Shown: positions 33,201 to 44,785 of the stretch, piece after piece
Layout: every line of letters starts with the position of its first letter
How positions within the stretch are numbered: position 1 is the stretch's first letter
Source of the DNA: Callipepla californica brunnescens
Taxonomy: Eukaryota > Chordata > Aves > Galliformes > Odontophoridae
DNA: 64,000 nt
Reading direction: 5' to 3'
NCBI GenBank assembly: GCA_023055505.1
Contig: JALIRH010000006.1
Location: 25,207,105 to 25,271,104 of the forward strand
Notes under the pieces: model-generated
What the model saw: the letters and a program-made list of their open reading frames with translations, nothing else
Database searches by the model: none
Told to the model about the DNA's origin: nothing
Position numbers and translations under genes: made by a program

Positions 33201-36200
33201 CAAAGCTTTGTTGTTTTGAATGGTGCTGTTGTGAACAAATGGACTATTTTCCCACCACATCTGTAGGACTAGCTATGCTGTTGCCAGTGCCAGAACTATG
33301 TATTTTTCATTGCTGTTTTTTATTATTTGGGAAAAAAATCTCTGTACGATTTTTTATTCTCTATATTCTGAGCTCTGAAGTACACTTAGTTGGTAGTTTG
33401 AAAAATAAATCCCAACTCCTCCCCAGAAAAATTTTGTATGTTTGACAAGGGTCATGTAATTAACAAAGTTTTTTAACGTCTGTACACTGTTTGGACTTCT
33501 TAGTAATCCCTCTTTCTTCTCTACAGTACGAAGCCTGCGCGAATAAGGAAACCTCCAATAATTAAACTTGATCTATTGACCTAACCAAAATGAACTGGCT
33601 ATGCAACAATGTAGCTGTCCATGTAAAAACAGGAAGTCAGATTTCCCCAAGTAACCCTTATTCACCATGAGAAAAACAGCTGGTGCTCTCCCTTCACATG
33701 CAAGTGTGTGGGGCATGGATAAAAGACGTATACTTCTGATATCCTCTCTTTTAAAAGGGTGTGTGTTTTTTTGGTTTTTGTGTTTTTTTGTGTTTTTTGT
33801 GGGTTGTTTTTTTCCAGTGGAAGTTTTCCAGCACTCAGTTCCTGAGAGGTAGGGCCCCAAGACAGTCTGGTCGAAATAGTTAGAATCATATCTTTGTAAG
33901 GAGAAGTCTGTGAAAATGAACAAAGAAGCCACACTAGTATAACATGAATAATCCTCCCTGACCTCCAAAGAGAAAAATAATAAAGGATTTATTACACTTT
34001 TTTTTTTCCTCTCTAAGAAAGAGTAATAAGAAAAGTCCTCCTTACAACAACAACAACCACTGTTTCAGACTCAGAGCTTTTGTGTCACTGTTTTTCAGTA
34101 GTTACGCTACATTTCTTCCAGTACACTGCAGGGATTTTTTATTTTTTATTTTGCTACACATGCTTGCACATCTGCTCCACATGTGTGATCAGCAACTGGA
34201 TTTTCTGAGCTGAACGTCCTGTTAAATGGACAGAGTGGGCAGATCATTCCTTAGAGAGCAGAGAATCTGCCTCTGGTGGATTGCTGCCAAATGCAGTGGT
34301 GTAATAAAGAAAAGAAAGCTGCTCATTCGGATTGCTCTGAAATGAACTGTGTCCTCTCCTAAAATACCATCTGGTTAGGATCCCTGGAGGTGCAGTCCAA
34401 CACACCTAGGTCTGGCAGTCTGTATGTTTGATGACTGCAAATGTCTCTGTGTAGGTTGGCTGGGGGGAGGCAAGGTCATTAAGAATCAGAAGAGGCGAAA
34501 CTGTTGTGATTTCATCCCCTTTCACCCACCCAAACAAAATAGCACAAGAAGGCTATGGAGGTGTTTGTGTTCTTGCTGCTGAAGTTGACAACTAATCTTT
34601 AAAAAAGCTGTCCTAGGCTTTGCCTTTCCTTATATGACAGGTTGTGTCTATTCAGATCGAGTCTTTGGTTCATTATTCAAGGATTTAAGAGTAAATTGTG
34701 TAAAGGAGATTGAGTAAGCCTAATAGTATGTGTGCAAGGAAATCCAGCTTCCAAAAATCAGATCACACCAGGGGCTGATAACAGATGTACAAAGTTAGAG
34801 GAGAAATTAACAGATGCTTTTCAGTTTTGGCCATTATCACCAATGAAATCCAGTTCATATGGTCCATAGGTCACACTAAAGAGTGCTGCAGATGAATTTG
34901 GCTCTTTCCTGATGCTGGCAAAATTAACAGTGCAACTGCACCATACTGCATGTATCCTAAATACAAGTTGGCTTTTTCAAAGTGCTGTCAGTGCTGCTAA
35001 AATGTTTCCTCTTGTTGTTTATCAGTTAAGTCTGCAACCAGACAAACAAATGCTATCATAAATCCATCCCTGTACTGGATATCCTGCAAACCAGGGAGCA
35101 TGACTGTTCCATTCTCAGCAAACACAATCTTCCATCTTCTTCTCAGGCTGAATCTATCCTGGAGAATTAGACAGGGCCTGGGAACATTACAGGGCACTGG
35201 ATTATGATCATCTATGATGTTAAATGGTCAGGCAGGTCCCTCGCACTCGCAGGGCTGTTGCTAACTACACCCAAACCACTCCCAGACACAAATCAGAAGC
35301 AGGGGATTTCCAGTACCACTCCCAATCGGCAATTTGTAAGTAGACACCAGTTCTGAAGAGTATTTACTAGAGCCAAGCTGGCTGCTCCGTGCCTGCTGGC
35401 CTTGGTTCCTGGGAACACTGAGAATGTCTCAGAAGCCCTTAGCCTTGGACAACACTTGCCAACATTACTTTATTTTAAGCAAAGGCAGAGTCTACCACTT
35501 CTTGAAGTAGAAGTTTCTTTCTGCCTGGAGAGACCATTTTTACGAAACTCTGGAGTTACTTTCAGGGCTTCTTTCTGCAGATACCACTTAACAGGGTTTT
35601 GTTTCTGCAGCTGCCCTGGAAGCTGCTGGATGACTGAGCCTCTGCAGTAGTGTTGCTGATGGGGTGGGTCTCACTGCCTCTAGCTAATGCAATCATTCTC
35701 CTCCTATGAAACAACCCTAAAAATCTTTTGTTTTTTCTTTGTTTTATATTTATTTGTTTGGTTTGCTTGGTTTTGTTTTGTTTCCAAAGGTGTTTCAAAA
35801 CAGCTACTGCTGTTGGTTATACTGTGAGCTCACATTGCTCCTGCTCATCCATCTGCCTGCAATTACGCTGGCTTCAGGATGTTTTTTTTTATTAATTTGA
35901 AATAATTAATTTGATTATTGCTTACCACCCAACAGAAAACGACCCAAAGTCATGATTCTGCCTTCGGAGGATTTATTATCATTATTTTTAATTCCTCTTG
36001 AGCAAGACATTCAAAAAAGTTGCTTTAGAAACAATGGCACAGAGCGTATCCTAAAGAAATGTTTGTCCCTTGGCTCGTGTAGCTGTTATTTTAGCAGCTT
36101 CAAAAACTGAGTGAAACATCAGTTTCACTAAGAGCTAATGTTGGCTCTGTTGAGTCACAGCAGGTATTCCAAGGAAAGCCTTTTGTTTAACTTGTGTTTT

Positions 36201-37590
36201 CCGGGCTTCCCCACATGCAGCTACCATCTGTCAGGAATGTTCAGTTCCAGTCCCATGGGGAGATGTGACTGAGCCCAACGCTTCCAGGCTCAGCCCCAGG
36301 GTGCCAGGTGCAAAGAGCAGGAACTGAGGTTGGGACCTAAGGGCTTCCAGTCAGCTGGAAATAAACTCTGGTGCCCAAACTGGTCAAGCCAGCAGCTTCT
36401 ATTACAGATCTCCAGACCTCTGCCCCAGCAATCTTGACTTTCATGTTCAGCTTTTTGGAATCAGTGAATCAACTTTCTTTCATGGACAGTTTCTGATATA
36501 TCATCATTCTGTTAGATAATTTCTAATGGAAATTCATGGAATAAACATAGGGTAGAAAAAAAAGTGGTGAGTTGAAGTATTTATTAACTAATTACTATGA
36601 TTAGATAATGCTATATAAAAAAGAAGAAGTCCTAAAACTGAGGGAATTTTTTTTGCATTCTGGGAGATGGAGATGACTAAGGAGCAGAATTAAATGTCTT
36701 TAGCCAGACAGAATTAGGTTCAGAATAAAACAGGATCAATTTAAGGAAATTGATCTTGCAAAATAGCACTATTTTAGTATTATAAAGACTTCTCCTCTTG
36801 TTTCAAATACAGATCCTATCATGATCAATTATTGCGTGCAAAAGGATGACTTCAAAAAGTAAGCTGAAATGGGACAGGAGAACCATCAATAAAACTTTTC
36901 AGTCATTATCCAAATCACTGTAGCAGGTTAGTAAGTGAAAAGATGAAGCCATTTTGGTGCCGAACTAGAAGTCTCTCAAAGCCCACTTAAACCAAACCCT
37001 TTCTGAAGTTTGGTTATGTGCAGTTAAAGGTTTCCAGTATTTTCTGGTTTCTTCTTGCTTTTCTAAGTCCCAACCATTGCTCAGCCCTCCGCCCTATAGA
37101 TTCCTGCATATTAAATAGGTTATTTTACCAAACAGTGGTATAAAAGCAGAATTGTTCAGAGCCATAAAATAAGCTATGACAACTAGCTTCTACTGTGCCT
37201 GGCATATGGCTTTCTAGATTTCACTGAGCTTAAAACAAGGAATCAGTCCTACAGGATTGTGCCATACCTCCTCACTTCACAAATATATATGATGACATTA
37301 CAGGCTAGCTAGAGAAAAAAAAATGGAAAAAGAATGTTCACTGACTTTGTTCAGTGTTGTCAATGCAGTTTTTAGTTGCCTGAGCAAGTTGTCATTAGGT
37401 GACAGATAAGATCCTGCCAAGTCTAGAGAGTAAACACTTTGTTGATCCACCCACAAAGCATTCAAACGAGGAACTGACGCTTATTCAGCGTAACTCAGGT
37501 TTAACTATCTCATTTTCAAGATAGTTCATTCTTCACAATGTTTCAGATTCTCGTCTCTTCACATTTGTTCATAATCATATTCATAATTTT
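27261..37590. other. Non-coding single-copy stretch
   Basis: This holds AT-rich sequence with short low-complexity runs: TA repeats near 30336-30350, T/G-rich runs near 33763-33813, and T-rich stretches near 35730-35790. I found no frame with a recognisable domain and no pair of splice sites around a convincing open exon. Confidence 0.55.
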
Positions 37591-37712
37591 AATCATAGAA
37601 TGGCCTGGGTTGAAAAGGATCTCAAAGGTCATCCAGTTTCAAGCCCCCTGCCATGGGCAGGGTCACCAACCTCTAGAGCAGGCTGCCCAGAGCCACGTCC
37701 AGCCTTGAAGCC
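37591..37712 (-). mobile_element. CR1 3' tail fragment, minus strand
   Basis: 'aatcatagaatggcctgggttgaaaagg...catccag' followed by 'gggcagggtcaccaac' and 'caggctgcccagagcc' is the reverse complement of a diverged CR1 3' end. It is an old, 5'-truncated copy, clearly different from the young array copies. Confidence 0.8.
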
Positions 37713-37966
37713 TTGTTCTCAGCCTTCTGAACCTTGCTGCCTGCTCTTTCATGTTTAACATATGCTTAATCAGATATAGGTTATCATTCTATTTGTGAAC
37801 ATGTCTGATGAAGGTGTCTCCTTTATTACTCACCTGAAGTCTGGTTTTAAATGTTACCATCTTAAATGTTGATAGGTTTTTATCTTATTCTCCAAACTGC
37901 ATATTGTTTACACATGTTTCTTCAAGGCATATAATATAGATATTAAAGTGCTAACCCACACACATA

Positions 37967-38479
37967 TGAGGGCTACTCCAAAAGTAATGCCTCCCATGAC
38001 ACAAAAAAGCAGATGTAGATGATAGGATAGTAGAGGTTGAACCTCCCTGCCAATGTTCTGTTACATACTGTTGTTCGAGAGATGGCAGAAGAGGGGCAGT
38101 CCAACAGAATGGCATCTCACATGGAAGTGTGTATGAAATGATAGGGTACAATCAAACTTCTCTATGCACAAAAAATTGCCTCCACTGACATTCATTGACA
38201 TTTGCTGAAAGTTTATGGAGACCAACAGTCAAGGCAATTGGTGGTATATTTCAGCAATAGTAACAACAGTGGGTCACCTCCACTAGTGCAGATTTTTATT
38301 AGTGTGTCATGCAAGTTCTTATTCATCACCGGAGAAAATGAACAGCTGACGGTGGTTCCTATGCTGAAAAGTAGTGTTTTGTAGCTGAGAATTTGCTTTA
38401 TCAAACATTGCAATTGTGCTCTTTGTATCTGTTGTAGTTTCCATGGGAATAAATAGGAGGCATTACTTTTGGAGCAACC
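37967..38479 (-). mobile_element. Mariner-like non-autonomous element with both terminal inverted repeats
   Basis: The left end GGGCTACTCCAAAAGTAATG (from 37970) matches the right end (reverse complement AGGTTGCTCCAAAAGTAATG, ending 38480), with the repeat continuing into CCTCC. The total is only about 513 bp, far short of an autonomous mariner, so it is an internally deleted copy. TA dinucleotides flank it (37965-37966 and 38480-38481). The internal order is opposite to the copy at 55831, so it lies on the minus strand. In chicken a mariner family of this kind is known. Confidence 0.75.
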
Positions 38480-38480
38480 T

Positions 38481-41400
38481 ATATATGTGTAGATTTGCAT
38501 TCATGTGACATATACTGTACGTACAAATAGAATGTGCACTATATGTAATATGTGCCATCTATGTATTTATACTAAAATAGCACCTATTAATGTATCTGTG
38601 AGATCACTTAACAATCCTAATTAGAGGAGCAAAGCAGTCCAGAGGCTCAGGACAGCTTGTATTTAAGCACACTTTCCACATGTGGGTGGTAAGCAAGCTA
38701 TACCAGGTGGAAGAAGACAGCATAAGGGAAGAAAATACTTGTCCATGATTTTATAGAGCAAAGGATGAAAAAAAAATAAAGGGTGTAGAAGGCATTATTT
38801 TAGGAAATAGAAAAGGGAGTTTCCAGAGGAGGTTTCCAGTCTCATCTGGAAAATGCATCAATGAGAATTTCAGTCCAAAGAAGATAAGAAAATGTTAATC
38901 CGAGGTAAGAAGTCCAGGAATGGGAAAAGCACTCATGAAGCTCACAAAAGAAAAAAAAAAAAAAGGAACAGGAGAGGATAGATTTGTAGCTGACAACAAC
39001 CCTCTCTATGAAGAAAAACTTTGCAGCTGGTGTAGCAGAAGGGATTTTGTCCAGCAGGACCTGCAGCGGAGGCTGAGATACCATCTGGAATGTCAAAAGC
39101 TTTTACCATTCTGAGAAGAGTGTGCGGAGGTGAGTGCTGCCAGTGGGTTCTGTGTTCTCTCTCTCCTTGGTAAGTACCCTAGGAGCTACTGTTAGATTTT
39201 CCCCCTGAAATGTGTGCAGATCTGTAGAATATACAAACCCCTACAATATGGCAGGTCAACCAAAACAAACCGTAAGTTTTTATCTTACGACCTTTTGTTT
39301 TTCCTATGCTAACCTACTTAAAGTTTGCTACAGGTTGTATGTGAGACTTCAGTCCTCTTCTATTTCAGAAGACAAGAGTGCAATGTTTTTACTAAGCTGT
39401 GCATTTTCTTGATCTCCATTCCTCGGGAGAAATCTCATAAAGCATCTTAGATGATTGGTCAAAACTTCTGCTCTTGTTATTCTTTTGGACCTGAGAAACT
39501 GGCTGAAGTTCAAGGTTCTGGGATTGCTTCAAAGGGGAGGAAAAGCTGGCACAGGAATCAATACTTCTTTCAAATAATTTTATATATTTACAAGGAATGG
39601 ATTGACCCTCTTTTCCTGAGGAGAAAAACCACAGTTATTCACCACATCAATGTCCTTCTAAGATATCTTCCCATGAGCACTCTTTCAAGGCGCTTCAGGG
39701 TTGTGCAACCAACCGTTGTTCAAGTGCATTTTTTTTATTTCTCCTCCTTTTCCTTCCATATTCCATATGGAGCAATGCATGGTAGAGGGGTCACAAATAG
39801 TAGAAACTGGGCTAATAGAAGAATCAAACCAACTCAGTCATGTCAGACCAGTGTTGTACGTGAGCAAATAAAATTTGCAGAAGGTAGGGCTTACAAACGC
39901 AATCCCAGTACAATATACAGGAAGCTGGTTTGTTCGGGGGATATCTTTTACTATCTCCAGAAGCCAACACCTTGAACAGTATGGCTGGACCACCCTGGGT
40001 TACTGTAAGCTTGGGAATATTTAGACATGTGTTCTTTTTTAACCTCCATTTATTTCTCTTGTGAACGCAGTCATTAACTCAAGCAACACTCTTTTCATCT
40101 TTCCATCCAAAGTGTTAAGATCCCTCAGTTGCTTTCAATATGTCTTCGTTTTGATGAAGAAATCAGTGATAATACACAAAAGATGCTTTTTAATCAAAGC
40201 CAACCTGTCAGACTTGCCCAACTCTAGAGAGTTTCGCTACGTTGTCAATAAATGAAGAATTGGAAGAAGCTGAACAAGTTGCAGTTCAGCAATTGTTATC
40301 TATGAATAGTAAACAAAAAGTGAAAGGTATACCGTGCACTGCTTAACATTCGAATCTGTAGTTACTTTTTTATATTTAGTGTGGACAGTATGGATTTTAG
40401 CTGGAGTATGTGGGATCCAAACTCAGTCACGCACCTAGCCAAAACTTAGCTAGGCTGTCACAGTCTTCTGTATAAAGTTGCCAATGAGATATTGATGGAT
40501 ACAGACATCACTTGGATGGGCCTCACTGAGAGGGGGCTCACAGGAGCAAATTGTAAGGAAAGGTGGGGTCAGGGGTGGTAGCAGTTTTTGAGCATGTGCT
40601 TCTGTCCTGCAGGAGAGGTGTAATTGTATGAACTCACTGTCAAGTCTGTGAGTAAATAGAGACCAAGAAATGATGTCTCTGCAGAGTGGGAACAGCTCTC
40701 CCTAGCTACAACATGTTGCATGCTGTCACCTTTAATGAATGTTTTATAAAGTACTTGGGGACCTTTACATGCAAAGTGCTATGCACGAGCCACTGATAAT
40801 TAAATGTTTTATGTAGTACTCGTTTAAGCCAATACTAACAGTAACTAATGGAAAACTTCATGTCTGTGACTCAAAAAGGTCAGAATAATTGGAAAGAGAT
40901 GGCTGTCTGGGTGAAATGTGTGAAATCTGAAAAAAAAAGCCTGTCTGAAGAGTGCAGTGCATCCTCACAAATGGGTGGAGAAAGGATTCTTTTTCACTTA
41001 TCAGCACTTGTATTCAATCTAATATGATAGAACGAAAACACAGCAGAGCCAGAATGCTTTCTGTGTATGTTGCACTGACAGCAAGCAGCACTTAAGCTGG
41101 ATACAGTATCAAAAGGACCTAGTGTCTAAATGATAATCAAACATATTTCATGTCAGTGGTCATTTGACAACTTTAACATTAGCAAAGGAGTCCACTCATC
41201 TTGTTGGGAGTTGTGACTCTTCCCTGAATTGGAATGGGACACTTGTTATCCACCCTACAGGTGCTGCTGCTTAAACCAAGAGGCAAGCAGCTGCAAGAAA
41301 TGGAATTAAAAAATGAAGAGGTAGGGGGCAGCTGAGAAAAATATCAATTGGGCTTTTGTGTACCACACAAGATTCACCAAGACTGAACGTGTGTGCAGAT

Positions 41401-41916
41401 GCAACTCTGAACATGCCCTTGTGCACATGTAGGGTGCCTGGCCAAGCTCCTCATTCTCTGGTTAGACCTGGTTTTGGAAATGCTGCTCCTTGCTCCCCAA
41501 AATCACACACCAGGTGCAGCTCCTTTGGCTTAACACTGCCATCCACAATGCTACTCTGCACCCACTTGAGAAGAGCCCACGCATCCTGCCAGCTTGGAAA
41601 AGTGAGAACCAGGTAACGACTGCTTTAACACTGAGCAAATGTGTGAAAGAAATCTTTGCTGGCTCTCTCCCTTCACTATTAACATGTGACTCTGGGACTT
41701 TAGGATAATTTGTTACAGTAAATTTTACCTTTAAAAAGTTCAGTGCCAGATTGGCTGAAGAACGTGCTCACTTGTTTCTCCACAGGTTAAGCTTTATGCA
41801 GCTACCTGTGGGCCTGGGCTGCCTGATCACCTCAGCAGGTGGAGGTCGTGGGCCCACATGCCTCAGCTGGAAGTCCACAAACTTCAACCTTGCCACAAAC
41901 CAGAAGGCCCTAACTT
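38481..41916. other. Non-coding stretch
   Basis: No gene was recognised. The longest open frame from an ATG in this part (39451-39975, plus, 174 codons) has no recognised motif, no splice context and ordinary AT-rich composition. An A-rich run is at 38947-38963. Confidence 0.5.
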
Positions 41917-41917
41917 C

Positions 41918-41948
<31 letters not shown>

Positions 41949-41950
41949 AC
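41917..41950 (+). repeat. C18 homopolymer followed by (AC)8
   Basis: Eighteen cytosines (41917-41934) run directly into eight AC dinucleotides (41935-41950). The run is slippage-prone and its length is likely to vary. Confidence 0.95.
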
Positions 41951-43103
41951 TTCATAATATCATAAATTGTATTTCATTAGCTAAACCCATTAGCTAACCT
42001 TTAGCACATACATATTACCCCTAATAAGGTTAAGTGGCTAAGTAGCTCACCGGAGGAAAATTGCGCTCAGCAAAGGGCAGGGCTCAGAGGAGCAGTACGC
42101 AGGAGCCCATTCCTGGTGTTATACTCCCTCTGCAGGGCACAACAGCCCCGCGGCCAACCCAGGCCTACTCCTCTCCCCCTCCTGCTCCTCTCTTTCTTCC
42201 AGGGAAATTCATTTCTACACCCTGCAATTATCCAATGTATCCGGGGGCAAGTTACCCAGAGGAGAATCCCACAGAAAAGTGGGATTGCTGTTAAGCAATA
42301 AGTAAAACCGTATGTTTACCTCAGAAACAGCCTTAATTCTTCTCTGTCATTTACTTTCTTCCCTCTTTCCTGGTATTTTGCAGGTTCCCCCCGTCACTTC
42401 ACACAACATGGGGCTTCTAGGGATCCTGCTTTCCTCATGCCCTAAGGAGAGCCCCCTCCTTTTGAGGTCCTGAGTCCCCAGGTGCACATCTGCCTCTTAC
42501 TGTAGCCCTGTGTTAAGAGGTGAGGTAAGGAATGAGGGACACATTTTGTATCCCTCTGTGAATTCTGGTATTTGAAACATTTCAGCCTAATTCAAAGTCA
42601 AAAAAGTGACACTTTTTTTTTTCTCAGTATGAATACTGAGAGAAAAAGGACATTTTGAAACATCTGGTTTAGTGTATTCGATCAAAGTAAAACACAGTTC
42701 AGCATCTAAATGCTTTGCTTGCAATTATGCAGCTGGTTTCAAATGCTTTTTGAAAAGCATTTAAAGTATTATTTAAATTGCATTTTCCTATACCAGCATA
42801 TTGCCTTATGGAAGGAATAGTTGGACGTTTAACACCACATCTTTCCCTATGGATTTGTCTCACCAGCCAAACACATTTCACAGAGAGTCGTGTGACTCTA
42901 GTACTTAACTCTGACATTAGCTGGAGGAAAACTTATGCTACCTTGCTGCGAGATGTCATCCTGCAAGGGGCCTGGCCAGAAAACAGCCACAAAATGGGGA
43001 TGAGGGCCTGAACCACTTTCCTCTGAAGTCAGTGCAGTGGTGAAGAAATGCAAGGTACTGGTTTTGGTGAACCCATGTGTTCTATGAAAGTTCAAAGAAA
43101 ATA
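41951..43103. other. Non-coding stretch
   Basis: No gene or repeat family was recognised between the C/AC repeat and the AAAAG repeat. Confidence 0.5.
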
Positions 43104-43214
43104 GAAAAGAAGAAAAGAAAAGAAAAGAAAAGAAAAGAAAAGAAAAGAAAAGAAAAGAAAAGAAAAGAAAAGAAAAGAAAAGAAAAGAAAAAGAAAAAGA
43201 AAAAGAAAAAGAAA
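43104..43214 (+). repeat. (AAAAG)n microsatellite
   Basis: Uninterrupted AAAAG pentamers to about 43189 are followed by AAAAAG hexamers to about 43213. Frames read across it are low-complexity artefacts. Confidence 0.95.
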
Positions 43215-43979
43215 TACTCCAGTTTGGTTCCGTGATGATTTCAACTTCATATACACTGTGTTTTCTTCCCAAAAATTAATTCAGGTAGAAGACTCCTATG
43301 TTTCCTTCTCCTTGACCCATCGAACAGCAGCCACCCCATTCTCAAACCAAGCAGGTGAAGAGGAGCTGCTTCGTGATCACCTGGGGAAGAACAAAGAAAT
43401 GTTGTACCTTCATACCTGAACTCAGTAACTGTCTGAACCAGTGGTTCACCAGAACAGGCTGGGGATTAAGAAGGAGCCTTGACGCGGGCATGGGAGAATG
43501 GCTCAGGGAGAATGTCACATAGCAGGGATAAATGCTCATGCAGGGGTAAACCTGGCCTCCAGTGGGCCCCAGCTACCAGCAGAGGAGTCTGCTGAGAGTA
43601 TGGTCGGTTTATGCATACCCTTGTCATACCCTTCCTCCCTAGCAATGATAAGTGTGGTAAAGTAAGCAATGAAATAGATGTTTTGAGCAATATCTGCTGA
43701 ACTCTGAGTGGCTCACATCTGAGAGCACCAAGAACTGGCCTGAACAACATAACTAGTTGTATAATATAGTTACCATAATTCAACACAACATCCTCAACTA
43801 TCTTATGCTGACATAGTTTGATCAACTCAATTTTCACATATCCTTCTCAAACCACATAATTATTAGGAAAGTTTGACATGACATAAATTGAGAGACCTGT
43901 TTCCTCTATCAAATGCTTTCCAAAACAACCCTGATTCCTAACGTGCTAGTCACAAGCTAGCATGAGTGATAATTCCAGG
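43215..43979. other. Non-coding stretch
   Basis: No coding exon or repeat family was recognised. Confidence 0.5.
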
Positions 43980-44218
43980 CCTGCCATACTTCCATGTCAG
44001 ATGCCATTCTGTCAGACTGCCCCTCTGCTGCCATCTATCATGCAGAAACAAAATGTAATGGAATATTGGTGGGAAGGTTCAACCTGTACTGTCATACCAC
44101 CAACATCAATCTCTGACACCTTGGGCTGACACAATAAAAAAGGAGGCATTATTTTTGGAACAGAACGTGTAATTTCCATGGAGATGAATAGGAGGCATTA
44201 CTTTCAGGTCAACCTACT
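43980..44218. mobile_element. Rearranged mariner-like remnant with two opposed ends
   Basis: 43980-44166 is the right half of the family in plus orientation and ends in 'ggaggcattatttttggaac'. Directly after it, about 44168-44218 is the left-end region in the opposite orientation ('ttccatggagatgaataggaggcattactttcaggtcaacc'). Two same-direction termini side by side mean either a rearranged copy or two insertions. Confidence 0.65.
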
Positions 44219-44726
44219 TACATGCTGCAAGTCCATGCCAGAATCAGTAAGCAGATGATGTCATTCCTCAAGAATTACAGAAAGCATAATTGTTGGGAAA
44301 AACGACTGCACACCCTTGGTGCTTTAAAGAGCAGCTCATTCTCTTAGCATCACTGGTCTTTCATTTCATCTATTTTTTATTATTATTACTATTATTGTTA
44401 TGTGAACACATAGGCTCATCTGCTGTACAGCATTGCTTGATCATTGGGTGAGTAATAAAAGCCACAATGTAGCCTGCAGGCAACTCCAAAAATAAAAACT
44501 CGCAGTGGTATTTACTGCTTTGCTGTTTATCATTTACCCTATGTTGTACAGTGCAAGACAGGGAGAAACACAGTCTCAGTGCACACACAAAGCAGTGTTT
44601 TAACTGCAGAGGGCATGAAAGAGCTGCTGAACAGCCTGGTGTTTTACTTACAGGGTACTGTTATTTGCAGCATGAATTTCTGCAGTTAGTATGATCTACA
44701 TTGAGTAATTATCAGTCTGCATTTTA
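44219..44726. other. Non-coding stretch
   Basis: There is a TTA-rich run near 44375-44400. Nothing else was recognised. Confidence 0.5.
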
Positions 44727-44785
44727 GTCTTGAAAGATCCTCTAATGGTCCATCCAGCCCAATTCTTGCTTTCTTGTGGAGAAGT
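44727..44785 (-). mobile_element. Possible short CR1 tail fragment
   Basis: 'cttgaaagatcctctaatgg' followed by 'tccatccagcccaattctt' resembles a diverged CR1 3' end read on the reverse strand. It is short and lacks the 8-bp tail repeats, so the call is weak. Confidence 0.4.

Noticed and set aside
39451..39975. 174-codon plus-strand frame
   Set aside because: It starts at ATG and is the longest frame outside the array, but it has no recognisable domain, no splice or poly(A) context and ordinary AT-rich composition. One such frame is plausible by chance in this length.
42898..43272. 124-codon minus-strand frame rich in Phe, Ser and Leu
   Set aside because: Produced by the AAAAG microsatellite.
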